The notes under the pieces: model-generated
Told to the model about the DNA's origin: nothing
The model's input: only the letters and a program-made list of their open reading frames with translations
Database searches by the model: none
In this document: positions 16,578-25,144 of the stretch, piece by piece
How positions within the stretch are numbered: position 1 is the stretch's first letter
Layout: the number at the start of each line of letters is the position of its first letter
Program-made: the position numbers and the translations under genes
NCBI GenBank assembly: GCA_020632695.1
Contig: JACKFB010000020.1
Span: forward strand, 1 to 64,000
Direction: 5' to 3'
Length of the DNA stretch: 64,000 bases
Origin: Deltaproteobacteria bacterium
GTDB lineage: Bacteria; Myxococcota_A; UBA9042; PHBI01; JACKFB01

Positions 16578-17951
16578 ATGCGCAAGGTGACCCGCACCAT
16601 CGTCGACGAGCCCAAGCGCGCTCGGGCCTCCGGTCCCGCCGACGGCCACGCGCTGCGCATCGTGGACTCCCCCGACCCGGACGTCGTGGACCGGCTCTTC
16701 GCCGTGGCCGGCTACCGGAGCTTCGGCCGCGCGGGCGGCGACGCGGACCTCCAGGTCGGCGACCCGAGGGTGAGCGGTCGCCACATGCGCCTGCACGCCG
16801 CGGCCGGCGGGAGCTTCGCCTTCGAGGACTCGGGCAGCCGCAACGGCACCTTCCTCAACGGCGACCAGCGCAGCGCCGGCCCGCTCCAGCCCGGCGACGT
16901 GCTGCGCGCGGGCGCCACGTCGATGGTGGTGACCACCGTGAGCTCGCTGCCCGAGTGCGAGGACGAGCGCCGGGACCTCATCGGGTCCGCGCCTGCCTTC
17001 CGGCGCGCCTGCGCCCGCATCTGGGAGACCGCCCACGCCAACCTCACGGTGCTGCTGCTGGGCGAGACCGGCGCCGGCAAGGAGGTGCTGGCTCGGCTGG
17101 TCCACCACGCCAGCGGCCGCCGCGGGCCCTACGTGCCGGTGAACTGCACCGCCATCCCCGAGTCCCTGGCCGACGCCGCCTTCTTCGGGCACGAGAAGGG
17201 CGCGTACACCGGGGCCACGCAGAGCCGAAACGGCTACTTCCGGGAGGCCGAGGGCGGCACGCTCTTCCTCGACGAGGTGGGGGATCTGCCGCCGGCGCTG
17301 CAGCCCAGGCTGCTCCGCGCGCTCGAGCAGCGCGAGATAGCGCCGGTGGGCGCGACCCGGGCGGTGCCCGTGGACGTGCGGATCGTCGCCGCCACCAACG
17401 CCGATCTCGAGGCCGCGGTCGTCGACGGCCGCTTCCGCGCGGACCTCTACGCGCGGCTCCGGGAGTGGACGGTGGACATCCCGCCGCTACGCGAGCGGCG
17501 CGAGGACATCATGCGCCTGGCGCGCCACTTCCTGGGCGCGCCGGCGGACCACCCGGGGCCGCTCTTCGAACCCGAGGTCGTCGAGGCCTGCCTGCTCTAC
17601 GCCTGGCCCTTCAACGTGCGCGAGCTGCGGCAGGTGATGCGCGGGCTGGCGGCCATCCGCAGCGGTCCCCCCTACCGCCTCGCCCAGCTCCCCGCGTTCC
17701 TGCGCGCGTGGCGTCAGCGTGGCGCGCTGCTGACGCCCTTGCCCCGCTCGCGGGCGGGGGCCGAGGTGCCGTCGGAGGGGCGCAGGCGCGGCCGGGTGAC
17801 GCGGGAGGAGCTGCTGGCCGCCATGGAGGCCCACGGTCAGAACGTCAGCGCCGTGGCGCGGCACTTCGGGCGCGATCGCAAGCAGATCTACCGCTGGCTG
17901 GAACGCTACGGCGTGGAGCGCGCCCCCGACTCGGCGGAGCCGACCGCGTAG
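16578..17951 (+). CDS. FHA-domain sigma54-dependent transcriptional activator
   Basis: This 457-residue regulator has an N-terminal FHA domain (about 40-115; FGRAGGDADLQVGDPRVSGRH, SGSRNGTFLNG) that would read phosphothreonine signals from Ser/Thr kinases. An AAA+ domain follows, with Walker A GETGAGKE (162-169), the sigma54-contact loop GAYTGA (208-213), Walker B LFLDEVGD and an arginine-finger region. A Fis-type helix-turn-helix ends the protein (NVSAVARHFGRDRKQIYRWL). This architecture is common in myxobacteria, where it links kinases to sigma54 promoters. No sigma54 promoter is apparent nearby, so its targets are elsewhere. The TTG at 16542 is an alternative start, but it coincides with the predicted -35 box. 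Its 3' end overlaps the convergent gene by 46 bases. Confidence 0.9.
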   Translation: MRKVTRTIVDEPKRARASGPADGHALRIVDSPDPDVVDRLFAVAGYRSFGRAGGDADLQVGDPRVSGRHMRLHAAAGGSFAFEDSGSRNGTFLNGDQRSAGPLQPGDVLRAGATSMVVTTVSSLPECEDERRDLIGSAPAFRRACARIWETAHANLTVLLLGETGAGKEVLARLVHHASGRRGPYVPVNCTAIPESLADAAFFGHEKGAYTGATQSRNGYFREAEGGTLFLDEVGDLPPALQPRLLRALEQREIAPVGATRAVPVDVRIVAATNADLEAAVVDGRFRADLYARLREWTVDIPPLRERREDIMRLARHFLGAPADHPGPLFEPEVVEACLLYAWPFNVRELRQVMRGLAAIRSGPPYRLAQLPAFLRAWRQRGALLTPLPRSRAGAEVPSEGRRRGRVTREELLAAMEAHGQNVSAVARHFGRDRKQIYRWLERYGVERAPDSAEPTA

Positions 17952-20830
17952 ACGCCGAGCTCGAGGGTGGGCGCGTCGGGGTACATGGCGAAGGTGCCGG
18001 CGCTGCGGTTGGGGATGGTGAGCCGGGAGAGCGGCTCGAGCGCGTGCCGCTCGCGGAAGCGCGCGCACACCGGCAACAGCCCGGGTCCAGGCGGCGCGGG
18101 CGCGCCGGGGGGGCGCTCGTCCATGTAGCAGCGCGTGCCCAGGATGGCGACCGCGGGGCCGGGACAGCGGTCCCGGATGCGGTCCAGCTCGTCGAGCCCA
18201 GTGACGGGGTGGCCATCGAAGAGGTAGCGCGGGAACTGTCGGGGGGTCTTGCGGGGAGGGGGCGGGTCCTCCGAGGAGACGGTGGCGACGCAGGCGCCCG
18301 GGTGGGCGCGGGTCCAGGCCTGGGCGGTGCGGATGAGGCCCTCCTCGGCGTCGGCGTTGCCGGTGGCGAGCACGGCCGGCGCCCCGATGGCCGCACCGAG
18401 CGCCACCGCGGCGGCCACCAGCGCGTTGACGACCGGCCAGCCGCGCAGGCGGGCGGCGCCGATGGCGAGGGCGGGCAGCAGCAGGGCGAGGGCGGGCAGA
18501 TGCACGCGGGGGATGCTGATGACGGGGAGATCGACGGCGGTGACGGCGAACCACGCGACGGCGGCGAGGAGGAGCAGGAGCGCCGAGAGCGCGCGCCGGC
18601 GGGGCGCGGTGGCGGCGGCGAGCAGCCAGAGCAGCGCGGCGGAGGGGAGCCAGGGACCCTCGAGGAGGATGTTGTGGTCGAGCAGCACCCCGGGCAGGCG
18701 CTCCAGGGTGGCGGAAGGGGCGGCGATGCCGGCCTCGGCGACCTGGCGCGCGGTGCTGCGGAGGAGCCAGGCGGCGTGCGGGGCGAGCGCCAGGGCGAGG
18801 GCGGGCGCGGCGAGGGCCGCCGGGAGGCGCCAGCCACCTGGTCGCGGCGCGGCGACCAGCACGGCGGCGATGAAGAGCGGGAGCGTCGGAAGCAGCTCCG
18901 GGCGACAGGTGGCGGCCCAGGCGAGGAGCGGCAAGGCCAGGACCGGGCCGCCAGCTCGCGAAGGGCGGCCGGGCCGGGCGAGGGCGGCCAGGGCGGTGAC
19001 GATGAGGAAGGTGGTGCCGGTCTGGATGCCCTCGGAGGAGTGGTCGCGCCAGAACACGGGCAGGGCGGCGAAGAGGAGCGCGGCGACGGCGGTCCCCAGG
19101 CGCGAGCCGCCGGTGAGGCGCCAGGTGAGCGCCGTCAGCGGGAGGAGGGTGAGGGCGCCCAGCGCGCGGTTGGCGAGCTGGAGGTGACGGTGGTCGACGC
19201 CGAGCAGGTCCAGGACCGGGCCGTAGAGCCAGACGGCGCCCGAGCCGTAGCGGGGCAGAGGCAGCAGCGAGGCCAGGCGGGCGGTCAGATCGTAGCCGGT
19301 GTACTCCATCACCAGCCGGCCCGGCACCAGCGCGTGCGAGGCGAGGGTGACCAGCAGGGCGACGGCCAGCGCCGCCGCCAGCCGCCGGTCCTCGCGGGCG
19401 GCGCGCAGCAGCAGGGTCAGCGCCATCGCCAGCGTCAGCAGGAGCGAGGGCAGGGCGCTCGCGGCCAGCGCGCGCCCCAGCAGGCGCTCGGCGCGGTCGC
19501 CGGGCGCGGTCGCCGCGGTCGCCGAGGGGAGGTCGGGCGGGCGGCCCCGCAGCTCGAGGTCGCTGGTGGCCGCCAGCTCACGCAGTCGCCGGGTGGCCGC
19601 GTCGACCAGCGGGCCCGGGTGGTCGCTGCTGGCGGCGACCCGCGGCGGCCCGCCCGGTGAGGAGGGTGTCATGAGGGTGAAGCTGGTGGGGGTGCCGGCG
19701 CAGGTGGCGAAGATCAGCCACCCCTCGGGGACCCACAGGGCCGGGTCGGCTTCGCACGGGCCGCCGGCCAGCGGAGCCAGGAGCGCCTCGGGCAATGGCG
19801 GCGGCTCGGCCGGCGGGGGCGGGTCGGCCGGCCTGGTGCAGAAGGCGAGGGTGCCGAGGAGCACCCCGGCCAGGGCCACGCGCAGGGCCGGGCCGCGCGG
19901 CGACTCCGTGGCCGCGGCGGCGAGCCAGAGCAGGCCAGCCAGCGCCAGCCACAGGGGCAGCGGGGGCAGCGCCTCCCCGGCGGGGTGGGCGAGCCGGGCG
20001 GGAACGGTCCCCTTTGGCGGCGACGCGGGCGGCTCACCGCTGGCGGCGCGCCAGGCGGCCAGGGCGTCGGCGTCGGGCCGGGCCATGCGGGTGGCGACGT
20101 CGGCGAAGGCCAGTGCGCGGGTCGGCTCGCCCCGGCGCAGGGCCTCGAAGGCGGCGGCCGCCCACAGCTTCGGCGATCCGCGCACCGAGCGCAGGCGGGT
20201 CTCGATGGCGCCCAGGGCGACCGAGGGCTCGGGATCCTCGAGGCCCAGCTCCTCGATGGCGCGGTCCTCGGCGGCCAGGCTGGCGTCGCCGGCTGTCGGC
20301 GAGGTCGGCGCCGCGTGGGGGGCGTCGACACGCAGGGCGAGGCTGCGGGCGCGCGCCGCCAGCACGCGCGCCGCCTCGCCAGGGTCGGCCCGGTAAGCGA
20401 CATGCGCGGGGGCCTCCGCCACCTCGCGCCACCGCAGCGCCGGTCGCACCTCCGCCAGCGCGTCCAGGAGGCGTCTGCCGGCGGCCGCGTCCAAGGCCCC
20501 GTCGATCACCACCCGCCCGTGGGGGCTCCAGTCGGGACCCGGGGGGCCCGCGTGGAGCAGCCGCACCGAGAGCGCGGGGGTGTCGCCGAAGCGCAGCTCC
20601 ACCCGGTCGGCGCCGAGGACGACCTCGGGCTCGGGCCGCCCCAGGGCCCTCGCCGCCGCGCTCCCCAGGCGCTCGGCGGTGTGGGCCGAGCCCGGCTCCA
20701 GCACCCACCGCCCGGCCGGAGCCGGCGGCGAAGTCGGCGTGGGCTCCGCGGCGGCCGGTCCAGCGCCCACCAGCGACGCCGCCGCGACGCAGCACAGCGC
20801 CAGCGCCCCGGCGACGGCGGGCCGCCTCAC
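17906..20830 (-). CDS. Multi-pass membrane glycosyltransferase-like protein with unique periplasmic N-terminal domain
   Basis: This 974-residue protein begins with a signal peptide (MRRPAVAGALALCCVAAASL...AAA-EP). Residues 38-135 form a domain (GRWVLEPGSAHTAERL; ADRVELRFGD) also found at the start of the upstream gene's product. A helical TPR-like stretch (about 170-270) and a Pro-rich segment follow. At least ten transmembrane helices run from about 285 to 815, with loops such as YTGYDLTARLASLLPLPRYG and RDHSSEG, as in GT39/ArnT-like mannosyl- or arabinosyltransferases. The C-terminal domain is periplasmic. No complete GT motif could be assigned, so enzyme activity is an inference. It lies 4 bases after the TPR gene and is probably co-translated. 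Confidence 0.75.
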   Translation of the reverse strand: MRRPAVAGALALCCVAAASLVGAGPAAAEPTPTSPPAPAGRWVLEPGSAHTAERLGSAAARALGRPEPEVVLGADRVELRFGDTPALSVRLLHAGPPGPDWSPHGRVVIDGALDAAAGRRLLDALAEVRPALRWREVAEAPAHVAYRADPGEAARVLAARARSLALRVDAPHAAPTSPTAGDASLAAEDRAIEELGLEDPEPSVALGAIETRLRSVRGSPKLWAAAAFEALRRGEPTRALAFADVATRMARPDADALAAWRAASGEPPASPPKGTVPARLAHPAGEALPPLPLWLALAGLLWLAAAATESPRGPALRVALAGVLLGTLAFCTRPADPPPPAEPPPLPEALLAPLAGGPCEADPALWVPEGWLIFATCAGTPTSFTLMTPSSPGGPPRVAASSDHPGPLVDAATRRLRELAATSDLELRGRPPDLPSATAATAPGDRAERLLGRALAASALPSLLLTLAMALTLLLRAAREDRRLAAALAVALLVTLASHALVPGRLVMEYTGYDLTARLASLLPLPRYGSGAVWLYGPVLDLLGVDHRHLQLANRALGALTLLPLTALTWRLTGGSRLGTAVAALLFAALPVFWRDHSSEGIQTGTTFLIVTALAALARPGRPSRAGGPVLALPLLAWAATCRPELLPTLPLFIAAVLVAAPRPGGWRLPAALAAPALALALAPHAAWLLRSTARQVAEAGIAAPSATLERLPGVLLDHNILLEGPWLPSAALLWLLAAATAPRRRALSALLLLLAAVAWFAVTAVDLPVISIPRVHLPALALLLPALAIGAARLRGWPVVNALVAAAVALGAAIGAPAVLATGNADAEEGLIRTAQAWTRAHPGACVATVSSEDPPPPRKTPRQFPRYLFDGHPVTGLDELDRIRDRCPGPAVAILGTRCYMDERPPGAPAPPGPGLLPVCARFRERHALEPLSRLTIPNRSAGTFAMYPDAPTLELGVYAVGSAESGARSTP

Positions 20831-20834
20831 GCCG

Positions 20835-22688
20835 TCAGCCGCCGGAAGCGCTGCGCCGGCGACCTCGCCAGGCCCACCCGAGCAGCGCGAGGACGACCAC
20901 GCCGCCGGCCACGCCGACGCCCCAGACCCAGCCCTCGTTCGCGTCCTGGTGGCGCAGGCGCGGGTGCTCCCACTCGCCCTCGCACTCGGCCCGCCCGTCG
21001 GCGATGCACTCGCGCAGCAGCGCCTGCAGCCGGCGGATGCGCGCCTCCTTCCCCGGGTTGCTCAGGGGGTCTCCCTGGCTCATCGCGGCGTAGCGGTCGA
21101 GGTTGTCGCGGGCGGCGACCCGGTCGGTGTCGCGCTCGATCTCGGCCAGGCAGTAGTAGATGTCCGGGTCGGGATCCGCCCGCTGCGCCACCCGGCGCAG
21201 CCGCGCCAGGGCGGCGTCGCGGTTGCCCATGTTGAAGTCGTTCATCGCCATGTAGACGTGCAGGCGATCCTCCACGTCCAGGGCGTCCTCCACCTGCTCC
21301 AGCAGCGCCTGGGAGCCGGCGAAGTCGTTCTCGTAGTGGCGGATCACCGCCAGCAGGAACCGGGCGACGTCGTCGTCGGGTGCCGTCGCGACGCGCCGCT
21401 GCAGCTCGGCCCGGTAGGCGTCGCGGTTGGGCACGTCGCGCACCATCGCGCCCAGCAGCGGCCGCAGCGCCCCCGGCTTGCCGAGGCGGGCGCGCCCCGA
21501 GCGCTCCAGGAGCGGCACCGCCTTGGCCAGCTCATCGCCGCTCTGGAAGGCCGCCGCCGCCGCGGCCGCCATGTCGGCGTCGTCGGGAAAACGCTCGAGG
21601 GCCTGCTCGGCCAGCGCCACCGCCTGGTCCGGAGCGCGGGCGGCGACGAGGGCCTGGATCTCCAGCTCCCAGGCGAAGCGGCAATCGGGGTCCAGGGTGC
21701 GCAGGCGCCGCGCCGCCTCGGCTGCGCGGTCCGGGCGCCCCAGCTCGTGCAGGGTGTCCACGACGCCGGTGAAGCGGCAGGCGGTCTCCGCGGTGGCGAG
21801 CGCGACGGGATCTCCCGGGGTGTCGGCGCCCTCGCGGATGAGCGCGGCGGTGGCCTGCTCCGCGGGGCCCGGATCCTCGACCGCGGCCAGCGCGGACCTG
21901 GCCGCCGCCACGTCGCCGAGCTGACGCCACAGAAGCGCGATGTCCATCCGCGCCACGCGGGCCGCGTCTTCCGGCAGGGCGCGCAGGCGCCGCTCGGCCT
22001 CGGCGACGTCCCCGATGCGCATCGCGTGGCGCGCGGCCGAGAGCTCCTCGCGCACCGCCTCGGTCGCGGCGTCGTCCGCCGGGGTCGCCGGCTGGGGCGG
22101 CGGGGGCGGCGCGTCCACCGGCGCCGGCGCCCAGGGGATGGGCTGAGGCGCCGCGGCCAGGCGCTCCATCAGGGCGGCCACCTCCGCCTCGGGCGCGGGC
22201 CCCGGCTCAGCCAGCAGCGCCACGCCCGCGGCTCGGGGCGCTCCCTCGGGGGCGTCGTCGGCGCGCACCAGGGTCACCAGCAGGGTCGGCGCCTCCTCGC
22301 TGCCCAGGCGCACCAGCACCCGGTCGCGGGCGATGGTCGCGTTCAGCGGCTGGCCGGACAGCGCCTCGTCGGTGCGCAGCGCCGCGCGGACGGCCCGCTC
22401 CGCGCTGGGCTCCAGCACCCAGCCGGGCCCGGGCGGTGCGTCGGCGGCGCGTGCCGTGCCGGCGGCCGCCAGCCCGGGAAGCAGGGCCACCAGCAGCGCC
22501 GCGGCCAGGACGGGTACGCTGCGCTCCAGAGCGCGTCCCCAGGCCCGGACCGAGCGGGGCGCCAGCGACGCCGCTGCAGGGCCTCGCGCCGAGACGGCGC
22601 TCGCCGCGCGCGAGAGCCCGAGGCGCCCGGGTGCCTCGGAGGACACGCGCCAGCCACGCGATGACGGGAAGTGGGGAGAGGCTGTCAC
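20835..22688 (-). CDS. Periplasmic TPR-repeat protein with C-terminal membrane anchor
   Basis: This 617-residue protein has a long N-region, then a signal helix (LERSVPVLAAALLVALLPGL). Residues 85-190 form the domain shared with the downstream protein (GPGWVLEPSAERAVRAAL; ARDRVLVRLGS). A Pro-rich linker leads into about eight TPR-type helical pairs (RRLRALPEDAARVARMDIA; AVALAEQALERFPDDADMAA). One transmembrane helix lies near the end (WGVGVAGGVVVLALLGWAW) with a basic tail, so the TPRs face the periplasm. It probably scaffolds a complex with its operon partner. The GTG at 22688 lacks a ribosome-binding site, but a -10-like TAGTTT ends 7 bases upstream; a GTG at 22646 is the alternative start. 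Confidence 0.75.
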   Translation of the reverse strand: MTASPHFPSSRGWRVSSEAPGRLGLSRAASAVSARGPAAASLAPRSVRAWGRALERSVPVLAAALLVALLPGLAAAGTARAADAPPGPGWVLEPSAERAVRAALRTDEALSGQPLNATIARDRVLVRLGSEEAPTLLVTLVRADDAPEGAPRAAGVALLAEPGPAPEAEVAALMERLAAAPQPIPWAPAPVDAPPPPPQPATPADDAATEAVREELSAARHAMRIGDVAEAERRLRALPEDAARVARMDIALLWRQLGDVAAARSALAAVEDPGPAEQATAALIREGADTPGDPVALATAETACRFTGVVDTLHELGRPDRAAEAARRLRTLDPDCRFAWELEIQALVAARAPDQAVALAEQALERFPDDADMAAAAAAAFQSGDELAKAVPLLERSGRARLGKPGALRPLLGAMVRDVPNRDAYRAELQRRVATAPDDDVARFLLAVIRHYENDFAGSQALLEQVEDALDVEDRLHVYMAMNDFNMGNRDAALARLRRVAQRADPDPDIYYCLAEIERDTDRVAARDNLDRYAAMSQGDPLSNPGKEARIRRLQALLRECIADGRAECEGEWEHPRLRHQDANEGWVWGVGVAGGVVVLALLGWAWRGRRRSASGG

Positions 22689-22695
22689 GCCGCGA

Positions 22696-22701
22696 AAACT
22701 A
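22696..22701 (-). promoter_or_regulatory. -10-like element before the TPR gene (leaderless)
   Basis: TAGTTT on the minus strand ends 7 bases before the GTG at 22688. The -35 match (TGGTCG, 17 bases further) is weak. The spacing matches the other leaderless candidates in this window. Confidence 0.3.
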
Positions 22702-22825
22702 GCAGGTCGCCGGGCTGGCGACCACAACCGCCGCGCCGGCCGTGGCCACCCGCAATGAGCCCGGACGAGCCGTCGTGGGCGGCCGCGCCGCTCGAGGCGG
22801 CCCAGCCCCGTCTCCGCTGGCCACG

Positions 22826-24805
22826 TCAGGGGATGATCTCCTCGTAGAAGCCCTGGATGTAGCGGTCGACGACCCCGTCGAGCACCTCGGGCGGGACGGC
22901 CCCGTAGCGCAGGATCTCCTCGTGGAAGCGGGGCAGGTCGAAGCGCACGCACAGCTCCGACTCGGCCTGACGGCGCAGCCGCTCGAAGTGCATGCGGCCG
23001 ATGGTGTAGCTGAGCGCCTGCGCGGGCCACGCGATGTAGCGGTCCACCTCGGCGCCGGCCTCGTGGGGGGTCAACGTCGTGTTGTCCACCAGGAAGCGGG
23101 TCGCCTGGTCGCGGGTCCAGCCGCGGGCGTGGATGCCCACGTCGACGACGAGCCGGGCGGCGCGCCAGGCCTGGTAGCCGAGGGCGCCGAAGCGGGACGC
23201 GGGCGACGAATAGAGCGCCAGCTCGCCGGCCAGACGTTCGGCGTAGAGCGCCCAGCCCTCGGTGAAGGCCGTGTGTCGCATGTGACGTTGAAAGGCCGGC
23301 AGGTCCGCGGCGGCGGCCACCGAGATCTGGAGGTGGTGGCCCGGCACCGCCTCGTGAAAGGCCAGGGCCTCTTGATGATAGAGCGGCCGCTCCTCGAGGT
23401 GGGACGTGTTCACGTAGTAGACGGCCGGCCGGCTGTGGTCGTCGGGAGCGCCGTAGTAGTAGGCAGCGGGCGCCTCGTCGGCGCGGAAGGGTTCGATCGC
23501 GCGCACCTCGACGGGCACCCGGGGCAGCCGCCGGAAGGCCAGCGGGAGCTTCGACTCGGCGCGGGCCACCGCCTGCCGCGCGAAGGCGAGCAGCTCGTCC
23601 TCGCTGCGGGCGTAGCTGGTAGGGTCGGCCTCCAGTCGGGCGCGGTAGGCCGCGATGGGGTCGCCCTCGAAGGCTGGAGCTGGCGCCGGTGCCTCGGCAG
23701 CCGCCGGCTCCTCCTCCGCCTTCGAGCCCCGCCCGGTGGCCTCGCCCTTGCGCTTCCGCCTGCTGGCCTTCTTGGGCTTTCGGGCCCTCCTGGCCTTCTT
23801 CTTCGCCTTCTTGGCTTTCGGGGGCGGCGGAGGCGGCGAGAGCTCCGCCAGGGCGATGGCCCGCATCTCGGCGTGGATGCTGGACAGCTCGGCCATGCCC
23901 AGCTCGTGGATGGCGTCCGGGGCGAGGGTGGTGCCGGTGTGGTCGCGGATCAGCGCGGCGTAGCACGCGGCTCCGTCGGGCAGGCCGTCGACGCCGATGC
24001 TGCTGCGGGCGCGGGGGAGGTAGAGTGTGCGGATGAAGTCGCGGTAGGCGCGGAGCGCCGGGAGCACCTGGGTCGTCACCGCCTGGGCGACCTGGGCGCG
24101 CGCCGCCTCGGCCTTGGCGTTGTGCCAGCCTACGGGCAGGCGCAGCAGCACCAGGAAGGGCGAGCCGGCGGCCGGCGCGTCCACCAGCCGGTCGAGCTGC
24201 GCCAGCACGCGCTCCACGATGACGCGCGGGGCCTGGTACCCCTGCGCCAGCCCGCGCTCGAGCTGGGCGCGGTGCGCGGCGAGGTACCCCGGGATGGCGG
24301 CGTAGCGCTTCAGCAGCGTGCCCAGGTCGGCGTCGCTGCGGACGGTGTGATAGCCGGGGATCTGCGGGAGCCACACCTGGGGGCCGGTGAGCTGGTCGAC
24401 GTCCCACAGCCAGGGGCTGCAGACCTCGCTCTGCAGCTCGCGCTCGAGGGTGCTCACCAGCGCGTCCCGGGTGACCCGGGCCGACGCGTCCAGCGCCTCC
24501 ACGTCGAGCGCGCGGGCGGCGTCCAAGAGCCGCCGCACCTGGGCGTGGAACGCCTCGCGGGACGCGTCCGAGAGGTCGGGGAGCAGCGCGTCGAAGCGCC
24601 GGTCGCCCAGCGAGGTCGCCCAGGTCGGCGAGCGGCGCATCGAGGCCTCCCACCAGGCGTCGGCCAGGGCCGCCAACCCCTCGGCGGGTGGCGCCTCCGC
24701 GTCGGGCAGCTCGATCCGGCCCTTGCTGCCGGCGCCGCCTGTCCCGGCGCAGCCCGCCCAGAGCAGCGCGGCAGCGAGGATGAGCGACACGGCGCGCGAC
24801 TTCAT
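22826..24805 (-). CDS. DUF885 family lipoprotein (putative metallopeptidase)
   Basis: This 659-residue exported protein starts MKSRAVSLILAAALLWAGC (lipobox W-A-G-C). The DUF885 hallmark FHEAVPGHHLQI lies near residues 481-492, followed by FTEGWALYAERL, so a zinc-binding site of gluzincin type (HExxxxHH, then the EGW segment) is present. The family is common in bacteria and thought to be peptidases, but substrates are mostly unknown. An inserted low-complexity stretch near residues 325-360 is Pro- then Lys/Arg-rich (PPPPPPKAKKAKKKARRARK), unusual for a periplasmic enzyme. The ATG at 24805 follows GGAGAG. A promoter-like pair lies 30-60 bases upstream. Confidence 0.88.
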   Translation of the reverse strand: MKSRAVSLILAAALLWAGCAGTGGAGSKGRIELPDAEAPPAEGLAALADAWWEASMRRSPTWATSLGDRRFDALLPDLSDASREAFHAQVRRLLDAARALDVEALDASARVTRDALVSTLERELQSEVCSPWLWDVDQLTGPQVWLPQIPGYHTVRSDADLGTLLKRYAAIPGYLAAHRAQLERGLAQGYQAPRVIVERVLAQLDRLVDAPAAGSPFLVLLRLPVGWHNAKAEAARAQVAQAVTTQVLPALRAYRDFIRTLYLPRARSSIGVDGLPDGAACYAALIRDHTGTTLAPDAIHELGMAELSSIHAEMRAIALAELSPPPPPPKAKKAKKKARRARKPKKASRRKRKGEATGRGSKAEEEPAAAEAPAPAPAFEGDPIAAYRARLEADPTSYARSEDELLAFARQAVARAESKLPLAFRRLPRVPVEVRAIEPFRADEAPAAYYYGAPDDHSRPAVYYVNTSHLEERPLYHQEALAFHEAVPGHHLQISVAAAADLPAFQRHMRHTAFTEGWALYAERLAGELALYSSPASRFGALGYQAWRAARLVVDVGIHARGWTRDQATRFLVDNTTLTPHEAGAEVDRYIAWPAQALSYTIGRMHFERLRRQAESELCVRFDLPRFHEEILRYGAVPPEVLDGVVDRYIQGFYEEIIP

Positions 24806-24834
24806 GGCTCTCCGCGGGAGGGGCTCCGAGCCGC

Positions 24835-24864
24835 AATACTGGGAGGCGAGCGCCGGGTTGACAA
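24835..24864 (-). promoter_or_regulatory. Predicted promoter of DUF885 lipoprotein gene
   Basis: On the minus strand, TTGTCA (24864-24859), an 18-base spacer and AGTATT (24840-24835). The leader would be about 22 bases and includes GGAGAG. Confidence 0.35.
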
Positions 24865-25055
24865 GGGCGGCCTCGGGGCGGCCGCGGACGATTTCGCTGC
24901 AGCCCGAGGCGGACCCTGCCGATGGAAGCGGGATGGACCGAGCCGGCGCACAGCGGGGGCGCGCCGCGTGCGCACGAGCGGCGGCAGGACGGCGGGGGCC
25001 CACACGGCTCTCGTTTCCGGGTTGCGCACGGAGATCCTGTCCATGGGCCGGGCCG

Positions 25056-25070
25056 GGCATGTATCATGCC
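25056..25070 (+). promoter_or_regulatory. Palindrome overlapping a -10-like TATCAT upstream of the receiver/coiled-coil gene
   Basis: GGCATG-TAT-CATGCC is a perfect 6-bp inverted repeat with a 3-base centre, and it contains TATCAT (25062-25067). It lies in the 339-base divergent gap (24806-25144). It could be an operator that blocks a promoter for the gene at 25145. The -35 match is weak. Confidence 0.35.
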
Positions 25071-25144
25071 GGGACGGTCGTGGCGCCCCCGCGCGACCGA
25101 GCAGCGGGCCGCATCGGTGAGCGGCCTTGGAGGGACACGACGCG

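Noticed and set aside
24858..24863. Plus-strand TTGACA as -35 for the FrzS-like gene
   Set aside because: No -10-like sequence lies 16-18 bases downstream (GC only) and the gene starts almost 290 bases away.
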